DNA of 64,000 nt from contig NZ_RSCL01000011.1 in NCBI RefSeq assembly GCF_003991905.1, positions 293,955 to 357,954 of the forward strand. The letters are read 5' to 3'. This document shows positions 25,840 to 35,450 of this stretch, piece after piece. The position numbers were made by a program, and so were the translations under genes. This stretch comes from Dulcicalothrix desertica PCC 7102. Its GTDB lineage: Bacteria; Cyanobacteriota; Cyanobacteriia; Cyanobacteriales; Nostocaceae. The notes below the pieces were generated by a model. That model ran no database searches. It had not been told where the DNA came from and was given only the letters and a program-made list of their open reading frames with translations. Positions within the stretch are counted from its first letter, which is position 1. Each line of letters opens with the position of its first letter.

Positions 25840-27936
25840 ATGATGCCTCAAAAACGTTACATTGATTATAAAAATAAAGATATCAATTCCTGTCCTAAAG
25901 TTCCAGAGTCAATCATGACCGCTAGTCGATGCGAACATACAGCTATCCAAATGAAAATTGATGGATATCTCCCTGCTGATTTGCATGGGCATGTTTTTAT
26001 GGTTGCTCCTACTGGGACAGTTGAATCTGGGGGTCTTCCGTTTACCGATGGAGATTCACTGTTATGTGGGGATGGCATGATTTATCGGCTGGATTTTGAT
26101 TGTCCAAACGAAGTCAGATTAACAACACGTATTGCCAAACCACCTGATTACTATGCTGATAAGGCAACTCGTCTTGGCTCAAAGTATGAAAAGTATCGTT
26201 TTCGCAATCATGGGATTATTAGATTTTCTTTGTCATTGGGTATTCGTAACCAGCTAAATACAGCTTTTTTACCGATGAAGTTTTCCCAAGACTCGCAGGA
26301 GCGGTTACTAGTTACCTATGATGCAGGTCGTCCTTATGAGATTGATACTCAGACTTTAGAGGTTGTTACTTCCATTGGCACTAATCAAGAATGGCAATCT
26401 GAATTAAATGGTTATAATGCTCCTTTCCCAGCTTTTTTGAGTACAGCGCATCCTGCTTTCGACGCTCATACACAGAAGATGTTCACTGTTAACTATGGCA
26501 GGTCATTAGCTAATTTTATAGACACCATTCCTTTTATTTATAATCTTGAGCAACTGCCTCAAGAAATAGATGAGTTTTTAACTGCACTCGGCTCATTTTT
26601 AGGAATGAATTTCCTCAAAGATATTTTTGATTTATTTTCTCAACCTTTACAAACCTTTTTAAAAGTTTATTTCAGGTTAATTGAAAAGCTTACTAACCTA
26701 AAGATTGAGAACTTTGTTTATTTGATTTCTTGGGATGGTTCAGGCGCCTTGGAACGCTGGAAGTTAGTTCTACCGGATGGTTCACCTGTGGCAATTGACC
26801 AAAGTATGCATCAGATCGGCGTAACGCGAGATTATGTTGTGCTGATGGATACATCCTTTACAACGGGATTGGAACAAGTACTTAATAACCCTTTTCCGCA
26901 AAATAAAAAAGTTGAAACACAACTCAGAAATTTGCTAGAGGGGGCTGTTCCACCAGATTCCATACTCTATATCGTGCGTCGTGCTGACCTGAAAGCTGGA
27001 CAATTTCCAGCATGTGATAACCAGGAGGTTGAAGTTGTAGTTAAAAAAGCTGTGTTGCCGTTGGAAACAGCACATTTTCTGGTAGACTATGATAACCCAA
27101 AAGGAAATATAACCCTCCATGCAGGCCATATTTGTGGAATGAATGTAGCTGAATGGGTTAGAAAATATGATGTTTCGGCTTATAACCCCCAAAATCCTGT
27201 GCCATCATATCTATATGGTATGGAAAATAGTGAAACAGATATTGGTCGTTTGGGACGCTACATAATTAATGGAGAAATCGGAAATGTCCTCTCCTCACAG
27301 GTTATTTCTGATGCGGAATGTACTTGGGGTGTGGAGCTATTTGCTTATCCTGAGCAAGATCCCCAAACAAAAAAACCTTTAGAACGCTTGGAAGACATTT
27401 ACTTGTGTTCTTTTGGACTATGGAAAGACTTGATGACAGAATTTATTGCTGATAGGTATAAAAATTACAGAAATCGGCAAGTACCTTTAGCAAAAGTGCT
27501 AAACTTGGCAAACAAGGGAATACCCGCCTATTTGTTTCGACTTCATACATCATCAAAGGAAGCACTAGCGATTGCCGATCGTTATGAATTCCCTACGGGA
27601 TACATGGCGCTTTCACCCCAGTTTATCCCGCGTCGTAATGCTGAAAAATCGACAGATGGTTATATCATCTGCACAGTATGGTATGAAAACAAAAATGAAT
27701 TCTGGCTATTTGATGCCAATAATTTATCCAACGGTCCTCAATGCAAATTGTCCCATCCGTCACTTAATTTTGCTCTGACCTTGCATACTGCTTGGTTGCC
27801 AAGCATTGGGAATCGCCAAGCAAGTTACCGCATCAACGTGCGCGAAGATTACAAGGAACTAGTACGCGCAGCATCTCAAAAACATCCAGATATTAAGGAT
27901 TTATTTGAACAAGAAGTTTATCCTAATTTTGATTAG
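25840..27936 (+). CDS. Carotenoid oxygenase family protein (extended, 698 aa)
   Basis: A retinal pigment epithelium 65/carotenoid cleavage dioxygenase homologue. The four iron-ligand histidines of the seven-bladed propeller are recognisable at about residues 203 (STAHPAFDAH), 323 (SMHQIGVT), 426 (HAGHICGMN) and 648 (LTLHTAWLP), and the N-terminal GHVFMVAPTGTVESGG and DGDSLLCGDGM motifs are present. Such enzymes split a double bond of carotenoids or stilbenes with O2. It is about 200 residues longer than typical cyanobacterial family members (480-490), with extra material around 230-290 (LPQEIDEFLTALGSFLGMNF) and elsewhere. There is no signal peptide. It contains only one GGCGCC site, less than its neighbours. 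The substrate is unknown. Confidence 0.85.
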   Translation: MMPQKRYIDYKNKDINSCPKVPESIMTASRCEHTAIQMKIDGYLPADLHGHVFMVAPTGTVESGGLPFTDGDSLLCGDGMIYRLDFDCPNEVRLTTRIAKPPDYYADKATRLGSKYEKYRFRNHGIIRFSLSLGIRNQLNTAFLPMKFSQDSQERLLVTYDAGRPYEIDTQTLEVVTSIGTNQEWQSELNGYNAPFPAFLSTAHPAFDAHTQKMFTVNYGRSLANFIDTIPFIYNLEQLPQEIDEFLTALGSFLGMNFLKDIFDLFSQPLQTFLKVYFRLIEKLTNLKIENFVYLISWDGSGALERWKLVLPDGSPVAIDQSMHQIGVTRDYVVLMDTSFTTGLEQVLNNPFPQNKKVETQLRNLLEGAVPPDSILYIVRRADLKAGQFPACDNQEVEVVVKKAVLPLETAHFLVDYDNPKGNITLHAGHICGMNVAEWVRKYDVSAYNPQNPVPSYLYGMENSETDIGRLGRYIINGEIGNVLSSQVISDAECTWGVELFAYPEQDPQTKKPLERLEDIYLCSFGLWKDLMTEFIADRYKNYRNRQVPLAKVLNLANKGIPAYLFRLHTSSKEALAIADRYEFPTGYMALSPQFIPRRNAEKSTDGYIICTVWYENKNEFWLFDANNLSNGPQCKLSHPSLNFALTLHTAWLPSIGNRQASYRINVREDYKELVRAASQKHPDIKDLFEQEVYPNFD

Positions 27937-27972
27937 GTTTAAAATTTAGCCACTGTGTGGTAAATGTAAAGT

Positions 27973-28027
27973 GGGGAGGAGTGAGTGCATTCCGGTGAAA
28001 GCCAAGGGGTGCTTTTTTCTCGTCCCC
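27973..28027 (+). terminator. Structured element / terminator after the carotenoid oxygenase gene
   Basis: Nested pairing: an outer stem GGGGAGGAG (27973-27981) with CTCGTCCCC (28019-28027), 8 of 9 pairs; an inner stem GCATTCC (27987-27993) with GGGGTGC (28006-28012); and a GGT-GAAA-GCC tip with a GNRA tetraloop. TTTTTT follows the inner stem at 28013-28018, the layout of an intrinsic terminator, while the outer stem is an additional alternative fold. It starts 36 bp after the stop codon. Confidence 0.5.
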
Positions 28028-28164
28028 AACATCTGAAACAAACACTTACATAAAAGTCTAGTATTATTACAGGGCAAAAACTATAAAACTTTTTGCTTTA
28101 ATAAGTATAACTACTCTGTAGTAAAATTTATACTGTAGCTCAAGTGGCATAGAGCGTGTATGTT

Positions 28165-31100
28165 ATGGTCGCTATTCTAAAGGATAAAATTTTTGAAAAA
28201 ATTTATGAAGGTATAGAAACCGCTGTTTACCGAAGCAATCTTAAGCAGGGACAAAAACCAGTGGTAATCAAATTGCTTAAATCAGAGTATCCGGCACTAG
28301 AAGAAGTGACTCGCTTACGCCATGAATATAAAGTTCTCAAAGATTTGAGCATTGAAGGAGTTATTAAACCTTATGGTCTAGAAAAATATCAGAATGGTTT
28401 TGCATTAATTTTAGAAGATTTTGTCGGTCAGCCGTTGAGTCAAATTCTCAAAGAAAGGCAATTGACAATTTCTAAATCTTTGATTACAGCAATTGCACTA
28501 GCATCTATATTAATAGATATAGAGAAAGCCGGGATTATTCATAAAGACATCAAGCCTAGTAATATCATTATTAATGTTGAAACAGGACAGGTTAAATTAA
28601 CTAATTTCGGTTTTTCCTCACGTCTACATTTAGAAAAATCAACTATCAGCAACCCTAACTTATTAGAAGGTACTTTAGCCTACATGGCGCCGGAACAAAC
28701 AGGGAGGATGAATCGGTCGATTGACTACCGTACAGATTTTTACTCTTTGGGTGTGACTTTATATGAAATGCTGACAGGAACGCTGCCATTTACAAGCAAT
28801 GACCCAATGGAATTGGTTCACTGTCATATTGCTAAACAACCAGTACCACCTTACCTAAAAAAGCAAATTCCTCAACCAGTTTCAGACATTGTAATGAAAC
28901 TGTTAGCTAAAAATGCTGAAGAACGATATCAAAGTGCGACTGGATTAAAATTCGATTTAGAAACATGTCTACTACAACTTGAAAGCACCGGAGAAATTAA
29001 AGATTTTATCCTCGGTCAGCGAGATCACGGTAGTCAGCTTTTAATACCACAGAAGCTTTATGGCAGGGAACAAGAAGTTGCTATGCTGATGAATGCTTTC
29101 AGGAGGGTCAGCCAGGGAGCAACAGAAATAATGCTAGTTACCGGTTATTCTGGTATTGGTAAAACTTCAATTGTTAATGAAGTTCATAAATCCATCGTCG
29201 CCGCACGAGGATATTTCATTACAGGTAAATTTGACCAGTTTAGACGAGATATTCCCTATGCTGCTTTAATTCAAGCTTTTCAAGAATTAATTCGTCAGTT
29301 ACTAACAGAGAATGAGCAGCAAATTGCTGTTTGGAAAAACAAACTATTAGAGGCTTTTGGTGACAACGGTCAAGTTCTCATTGATGTAATTCCGGAAGTC
29401 GAGTTAATTATTGGGTTCCAAACTGATGTTCCCAAACTAGGCACCACTGAATCAGAAAATAGATTTAACCGGGTTTTTCAACAATTTGTAAATGTTTTTT
29501 GCCAGCCAGAACACCCATTAATCATTTTTTTAGATGATTTACAGTGGGCAGATTCTGCATCTTTAAAATTAATTCGTCTTTTGATTGCGGATAAAAGCAG
29601 TAAATACTTATTTTTTATTGGAGCCTATCGAGATAACGAGGTCAACCCCACCAGCCCGTTAATACAAACGTTGGAAAAGTTACATCAAACAGATATAGTA
29701 ATCCATAACATTTCCGTAGAATCCCTGTTATTCACTCATGTCCAACAACTAGTAGCAGACACCCTTAATGAAGCTATCACAGAAGCGCGAGTTAAATTAT
29801 TAGCAGAGTTAGTCTTTAATAAAACTCAAGGTAATCCATTTTTCGTAACTCAGTTACTCAAAAGCTTATATAGCGAACGTCTGCTGGTTTATCAGGTAGC
29901 TACTGACAAGTGGCAGTGGGAAATTCAGCAAATTCAAGCAGTTGGCATAACTGACTATAATATTGTCGAACTGATTGCTCGAAATATTCGCAAATTGCCA
30001 CTAGATACACAGAAAGTTTTACAGTTGGCAGCTTGTATTGGCAACCAATTTAACTTAGACATTTTAGCAACTGTCAATGAAACATCAGAAATATTAACGG
30101 CTGCTCAGTTGTGGAGTGCCTTGCAAGCTGGTCTAATTCTACCTTTATCTTCAAATTACAAAATTCCTATGGTGTTTGAAAGTACATCAGACATTTTTAA
30201 AGTTAGCGATGCCAAAATAGAATATAAGTTTTTGCACGACCGAGTGCAACAAGCAACCTACTCTTTGATTCCAGAATCATCAAGAAAAAATACTCATCTA
30301 AAAATTGGTCAACTCTTGCTAAAACATACCACGGCGCAGGAGCAGAAAGATAATATTTTTACATTAGTTAACCAATTAAATTTTGGTACTGATTTACTAA
30401 AAACGCAAATCGAAAAGGATGAGTTAGCTCAATTAAATCTTATTGCAGGTCAGAAAGCTAAAGCCGCTACAGCTTATGAAGCTGCGGTTAATTACTTAAA
30501 TATAGGTCTAAAAATACTTCATTCCGACAGTTGGCAAAATCAATACAGATTAACTTTAAACTTTTATATAGAAATATCTGATGCAGAGTACCTAAATGCT
30601 AATTTAACAAGAGCATTAACTTTATGCGAATTGGCATTACAGCAAGTTCACAATCTTTTAGATAATGTTAAACTTTACCAAATAAAAATTAAAATTTACC
30701 TAGCGCAAAATCAAATCGACACTGTTTTAGATATTGGACAGAATGTTTTGCAAATGCTAGGTATTTCCTTAGTAGAATCAGCACCACAAAATTTTGACGT
30801 TGAGCAGTTAGCCAGCCGATTACCTATGACCGATCCATGCAATTTAGCAGCAATGGAGATTTTGATTCTTATTTGGGCTCCTGCTTGTTTTGGTAAAAGT
30901 CAAATTGCATTACCAATACTGTATACGATGGTTGAACTTTCTATGCAATATGGCAATTCACCTCCATCTATTTATGCTTACGCAATTTATGGTGTTATTA
31001 CATCTTGGTTACTTCTAGATATTAATCTCGCCTATCAACTTGGTCAAACATCTCTAAAAATATTAGATAAATTAAATGCGAAAGAGCTTAAATCAAAAGC

Positions 31101-33696
31101 ATTGGTAACGATTTACATGGCTATTATCTATAAAAAAGAGCATATTAAAGAAACCATAAATCCTTTGCATGAGGCAATTGATAGTGGGCTAGAAGTGGGA
31201 GATATTGAGTTTGCTTGTCATGCAGCAAATTTTTATTGTTCTCATCTCTTTTTTGTAGGAAAGCATTTAGAATTAGTTGCCGAAAATCAGGGAATTTATA
31301 TTGAATTTATTAGCAAATTAGAGCAACAACATCCACTATATTTAACTAAAATATGCGCTCAGTCAGTAGCTAATTTGCTTGACAAATCTGCAAGCAAAAC
31401 TAAACTAATTGGTGAAATTCTGAATGAAAAAGAAGCTCTCCCTTATTTTTTCTCAACTAACAATTTAATGTTGTTATTTAATGTTTATTTTTATAAATCA
31501 TTTCTTTGTTATTTTTTTGAAGAATATCATAGCTCTGTAAATTATGTAAAAACAGCATTAAACTATGCTGGTTTTATTCAAGGTGAAGTTATATTTACGC
31601 TGCATAACTGGTTTTATTCTTTAGCACTGATCGCTGAGTATTCTGATAACTTATTAAAATCCGAAAACAAACAAGTAAATAATTTAGAAGAATACTTGAG
31701 CCAAGTAGATGAAAATCAAAAAAAGATGAAATACTGGGCTGAACACGCGCCCATGAATTATCAGCACAAATATGATTTAGTGGAGGCTGAAAAAGCTAGA
31801 GTATTGGGACAAACACTTGCAGCTATGGATTACTATGACCGTGCGATAACTGGCAGTAGGGAAAATGGATTTATCCAAGAAGAAGCACTAGCTTATGAAT
31901 TAGCGGCTAAATTCTATTTAGCTTTAGGACAGCAGGAAATTGCCCGAGCTTATATGACCAAGGCACATTATGGTTATATTTGCTGGGGAGCTATTGCCAA
32001 AGCCAAAGATTTAGAATCAAAATACTCACATATCATTATTTTTTCAAAGTTAGATAAAAATACCATCAATTCACAAGTTTTAGATTTGACAACAATTATC
32101 AAAGCTTCTCAAGCTATTGCCAGTGAAATTATTTTAGAGCAGTTACTAAAAAAAATAATGATTATAGTAATTGAGAATGCAGGCGCCCAAACTGGTTTTC
32201 TTGTTTTAAAGCAGCAAGAAAAATTATTTATTCAAGCCAAAAGTAATATAGATACCTCAGAGGTCGTAGTATGTCAATCAGTACTAAAAGAAACTAGCGA
32301 ACAGTTGCCAAATTCCTTGATTAATTATGTAGTTCTAACTAGAGAAAATGTAATTCTAAAGGATGCAAGTCACGAAGGATTATTTACCACAGATAAATAT
32401 ATTATTCAAAATCAGCCATTGTCTGTACTGTGTACGCCAATTATTAACCAAGGTGAGCTTTTGGGCGTACTTTATTTAGAAAATAATCTTGCTGTAGGCG
32501 CTTTTACATCAGAGAGATTAGAAGTATTAAAAGTTTTATCATCTCAAGCAGCAATTTCGATTAAAAATGCTCAACTTTACCAAAATTGTCAGTTAGAAAT
32601 ATGCGAGCGTCAGCAGGCAGAAGAAGCATTACGAGAAAGTGAGAAAAAGTTAGCACAGTTTCTTGAAGCTTTACCAATAGGTATATTTACTATTAATTCT
32701 CAAGGACAACCTTGCTATGCTAATCAAACCGCACAAAAAATTTTAGGTAAAGGAATTGTTCCCGGTACAAATTCTCAATTATCTGAGATTTACCAAGCTT
32801 ATACACAGGGAACACAAAAGTACTATCCTGATGATGAGTCGCCTATTTTCAAAGCTTTGAATGGTGAAAGTAGCACTATTAATGATGTTGAACTGCATTT
32901 TGCAGATAAAATTACTCCTTTGGAGGTTACAGCAACACCTATTTTCGATAGCCAAGGTAATATAATCTATGCCATCGCAGCTTTTCAAGATATAACACAG
33001 CGTAAGCAAGCAGAAGTAGAGCTTGCCTCTAAAAATATGGCTTTGCAAGAAGCTACAGAAGAATTAGCTAAATATAACCGTAACTTAGAAGAAAAAGTTC
33101 AAGAGCGAACCAAAGAATTAAGCCAAACTTTAGAAATTCTCAAAGCTACTCAATCTGAACTAATTAAAGCAAATCAAGAATTACATCGTCTCTCTAGAAT
33201 CGATAAATTAACTCAAGTTGCCAACCGCTTTTGTTTTGACGAGTATTTACTGCAAGAATGGAATCGTTTAGAATTTGAGCAACAACCCTTATCATTAATT
33301 ATATGTGATGTCGATTATTTCAAAAAATATAACGATTTTTATGGTCATCAATCCGGCGACCACTGTTTGCAACTAGTTGTTAAAGCATTACTTTCTGTGG
33401 TAAACTCTCCAACACATTTGTTAGCTCGTTATGGTGGAGAAGAGTTTGCCGTAATTATGCCATCAACAGGTGTTGAGGAAGCAATCATTATCGCAGAGGC
33501 AATTCAACAAGCAATTCATCAAGCCAAATTGCCTCATGCTTGTTCAGATATTAGTCAATATGTTACTATCAGCTTGGGAATAGCTACTGTAATCCCAAAT
33601 AATAGCATCTCCCAAGCAAGCTTAATTGCTACCGCAGATAAAGCGCTTTATGAAGCAAAGCGACAAGGACGTGACTGTTATGTACATGCGCTATAA
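28165..33696 (+). CDS. Ser/Thr kinase - AAA ATPase - GAF - PAS - GGDEF multidomain signalling protein
   Basis: An 1843-residue protein from the ATG giving MVAILKDKIFEKIYEG, the usual N-terminus of this cyanobacterial family (a GTG 9 bp upstream is an alternative). Order: kinase about 1-265 (HKDIKPSN near 125; the DFG motif is NFG at 147; MAPEQTGR near 174); AAA/STAND ATPase about 290-560 (Walker A GYSGIGKTS near 326, Walker B LIIFLDDLQWAD near 453); a long helical TPR-like region; GAF about 1312-1472; PAS about 1492-1612; coiled coil; and GGDEF about 1680-1840 with active-site RYGGEEF near 1754. The GGDEF RxxD inhibitory site is replaced by SPTH. The cyclase looks active and the kinase possibly impaired. 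There is no membrane segment. It is followed by a tandem-repeat gap. Confidence 0.9.
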   Translation: MVAILKDKIFEKIYEGIETAVYRSNLKQGQKPVVIKLLKSEYPALEEVTRLRHEYKVLKDLSIEGVIKPYGLEKYQNGFALILEDFVGQPLSQILKERQLTISKSLITAIALASILIDIEKAGIIHKDIKPSNIIINVETGQVKLTNFGFSSRLHLEKSTISNPNLLEGTLAYMAPEQTGRMNRSIDYRTDFYSLGVTLYEMLTGTLPFTSNDPMELVHCHIAKQPVPPYLKKQIPQPVSDIVMKLLAKNAEERYQSATGLKFDLETCLLQLESTGEIKDFILGQRDHGSQLLIPQKLYGREQEVAMLMNAFRRVSQGATEIMLVTGYSGIGKTSIVNEVHKSIVAARGYFITGKFDQFRRDIPYAALIQAFQELIRQLLTENEQQIAVWKNKLLEAFGDNGQVLIDVIPEVELIIGFQTDVPKLGTTESENRFNRVFQQFVNVFCQPEHPLIIFLDDLQWADSASLKLIRLLIADKSSKYLFFIGAYRDNEVNPTSPLIQTLEKLHQTDIVIHNISVESLLFTHVQQLVADTLNEAITEARVKLLAELVFNKTQGNPFFVTQLLKSLYSERLLVYQVATDKWQWEIQQIQAVGITDYNIVELIARNIRKLPLDTQKVLQLAACIGNQFNLDILATVNETSEILTAAQLWSALQAGLILPLSSNYKIPMVFESTSDIFKVSDAKIEYKFLHDRVQQATYSLIPESSRKNTHLKIGQLLLKHTTAQEQKDNIFTLVNQLNFGTDLLKTQIEKDELAQLNLIAGQKAKAATAYEAAVNYLNIGLKILHSDSWQNQYRLTLNFYIEISDAEYLNANLTRALTLCELALQQVHNLLDNVKLYQIKIKIYLAQNQIDTVLDIGQNVLQMLGISLVESAPQNFDVEQLASRLPMTDPCNLAAMEILILIWAPACFGKSQIALPILYTMVELSMQYGNSPPSIYAYAIYGVITSWLLLDINLAYQLGQTSLKILDKLNAKELKSKALVTIYMAIIYKKEHIKETINPLHEAIDSGLEVGDIEFACHAANFYCSHLFFVGKHLELVAENQGIYIEFISKLEQQHPLYLTKICAQSVANLLDKSASKTKLIGEILNEKEALPYFFSTNNLMLLFNVYFYKSFLCYFFEEYHSSVNYVKTALNYAGFIQGEVIFTLHNWFYSLALIAEYSDNLLKSENKQVNNLEEYLSQVDENQKKMKYWAEHAPMNYQHKYDLVEAEKARVLGQTLAAMDYYDRAITGSRENGFIQEEALAYELAAKFYLALGQQEIARAYMTKAHYGYICWGAIAKAKDLESKYSHIIIFSKLDKNTINSQVLDLTTIIKASQAIASEIILEQLLKKIMIIVIENAGAQTGFLVLKQQEKLFIQAKSNIDTSEVVVCQSVLKETSEQLPNSLINYVVLTRENVILKDASHEGLFTTDKYIIQNQPLSVLCTPIINQGELLGVLYLENNLAVGAFTSERLEVLKVLSSQAAISIKNAQLYQNCQLEICERQQAEEALRESEKKLAQFLEALPIGIFTINSQGQPCYANQTAQKILGKGIVPGTNSQLSEIYQAYTQGTQKYYPDDESPIFKALNGESSTINDVELHFADKITPLEVTATPIFDSQGNIIYAIAAFQDITQRKQAEVELASKNMALQEATEELAKYNRNLEEKVQERTKELSQTLEILKATQSELIKANQELHRLSRIDKLTQVANRFCFDEYLLQEWNRLEFEQQPLSLIICDVDYFKKYNDFYGHQSGDHCLQLVVKALLSVVNSPTHLLARYGGEEFAVIMPSTGVEEAIIIAEAIQQAIHQAKLPHACSDISQYVTISLGIATVIPNNSISQASLIATADKALYEAKRQGRDCYVHAL

Positions 33697-33711
33697 ACTA
33701 AGTTTATGTTA

Positions 33712-33832
33712 TGAAGGACGGGCAAGGATGCCCATCCCACAAGACTTATCCCACAAGAGTTATCCCACAACACTTATCCCACAAGAGTTATCCCACAACA
33801 CTTATCCCACAAGAGTTATCCCACAAAACTTA
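33712..33832. repeat. Dispersed hairpin plus 14-bp tandem array (seven copies)
   Basis: The hairpin GGACGGGCAAGGATGCCCA leads directly into seven units of TCCCACAAGAGTTA and TCCCACAACACTTA (period 14, from 33735). The two variants alternate over most of the array, giving a 28-bp higher-order period. The array ends 1 bp from the stop codon of the convergent gene. Confidence 0.9.
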
Positions 33833-33833
33833 T

Positions 33834-35321
33834 TTAAAGTCTTTTTTGTGCCATTGCTAAAAGTTGTTGTGCTTCGGGATAAGAAGTTGTTCCAGGTTTG
33901 ATTGTTCTTAGTTGGTTGATAAGATCGTGAATTTCGGCTTTGAATTGCTGAGTATCAGACGGCGCCGATATAATTAACCTTTTTATATCTCGGTTTGCTG
34001 CTTCGAGTATTTGTTTTGCTTCACTTTCATAGCGTTGTCTGCTTTGAATAGTTCCTAAGTTTGTTTGATATTGAGCAATTAGTTTTTGTGCTTCGACGTA
34101 ACCTGCTTCTTTTACGTCTATATTTTTAAGTTGCTGAATGGCATTGTTCCATTGTTCTGCTATTTGTTCCCATTTGTCTGCGGGGTGCGGTGGGTTTTGC
34201 GATGCTTTTGCTGCAACGATTGCATATTGTTTTGCTGCTTCTATATAATTGTTGCTACCAGAGTTATCTATTGTTCGGTATTTAACTTGTACTGATGCTA
34301 GCAGTTGTTGTGCTTCGAGGAAACGAGGGTTTTCTTTGGGAATTTCATTGAGTCTGTTAATTGCTTGTTGCCATAGTTCTGAGGCAGTTTGTGGTTGTTT
34401 TGGTTGAATTTTTTGCGCTTCGATGTCAAATTGTTGTGCAGCAGCAATAAGTGTAGCTGTTTGAGCATCTATTAATTCTTGTTTGTAAGGTTTGAGTTTC
34501 GCTTGGGCATTTTCTGCTGCTAAGGTCTCTGCTGGAATTTGCTCGAATAAATTTATTGCGCTTTGCCAAGCTTCAATAGCTTGTTCTTTTTGTTTGATAT
34601 TTGTAGCTCTTTTATATTCTGATTTTGCTGTTAAAAGTAGTTGTTCTGCGTCTTCTAACGGTGTTAGCGCATTTTTGTTTTGAAACGCAACGGCTTGTAA
34701 ACGTGCCACCTTTTTGCGTGCGGTTTCAAATTCATCGAAGGAAAATCTCCAAGCGCAGCCAAAATAATTACAGTATGCTTCTGGGTAATGGTTTAATGAC
34801 CAGACTGGCAAATTATCTAAATGCTTCTTCGCTTGTAGAACTTTTTCTCCACCTCGTTCGATGTCAGCAGCGCTAGTTGGGTTATCTAATAGCTGTTCGG
34901 CTTGACCAAGTGAATCAACGGCGCCACGATAATTGAAGTCCATATCCATGTAAGTCGGTATTAGTAAAATTGGCGCCGTTTTGGCAATTGATTTACGAAT
35001 CATTGGATTAGGTAAATTTACTAGCCACACAACACCTGCACAACTACCAATAAACATGAGAAAAAATGTAACTTTTGTTAATATGCCTGGTGGACGATTT
35101 GCTTTTATCGCTTGTTTGAGTATTTTTTCATTGAATTGTGGATATATATCTGAAACATTATCACGCAACTCATCTATGGTTATGGCGCCTTTTTCTTGAC
35201 GCAGTTTTTCTAAGCGCTTCATTATAATAAGCTTCTCAGTTCTTCCAATCGCGTCATTAGTGGCACAACGCTCGACTTCATCCCTTAATATTTCAAAAGC
35301 ACGCTTGTTTAATTTCGTCAT
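33834..35321 (-). CDS. Membrane-anchored coiled-coil protein
   Basis: A 495-residue protein with a basic cytoplasmic N-terminus of about 80 residues (MTKLNKRAFEILRDEVERC), one membrane helix (VTFFLMFIGSCAGVVWLVNL near 85-105), and a long helical tail made of repeated units of about 70 residues of the form LLTAKSEYKRATNIKQKEQAIEAWQSAINLFEQIP, LWQQAINRLNEIPKENPRFLEAQQLL and WNNAIQQLKNIDVKEAGYVEAQKLI. These are degenerate TPR-like hairpins ending in a P-x-Y/F-x-EAQ-LL motif. Proteins like this are common in filamentous cyanobacteria and their function is unknown; a periplasmic scaffold is plausible. The stop codon sits at the edge of the tandem array. Confidence 0.75.
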   Translation of the reverse strand: MTKLNKRAFEILRDEVERCATNDAIGRTEKLIIMKRLEKLRQEKGAITIDELRDNVSDIYPQFNEKILKQAIKANRPPGILTKVTFFLMFIGSCAGVVWLVNLPNPMIRKSIAKTAPILLIPTYMDMDFNYRGAVDSLGQAEQLLDNPTSAADIERGGEKVLQAKKHLDNLPVWSLNHYPEAYCNYFGCAWRFSFDEFETARKKVARLQAVAFQNKNALTPLEDAEQLLLTAKSEYKRATNIKQKEQAIEAWQSAINLFEQIPAETLAAENAQAKLKPYKQELIDAQTATLIAAAQQFDIEAQKIQPKQPQTASELWQQAINRLNEIPKENPRFLEAQQLLASVQVKYRTIDNSGSNNYIEAAKQYAIVAAKASQNPPHPADKWEQIAEQWNNAIQQLKNIDVKEAGYVEAQKLIAQYQTNLGTIQSRQRYESEAKQILEAANRDIKRLIISAPSDTQQFKAEIHDLINQLRTIKPGTTSYPEAQQLLAMAQKRL

Positions 35322-35450
35322 ATTTAATACCTGTTTTCATATATCTCTCCTTAGTGTTCCCGTGGAAATAAGAGAAGTATAAAAAATTAAATTGTTGATT
35401 TTGAGAATAAAAATGGGAATCATAAATTCAAGAGTTGGAATTTAGATTCT

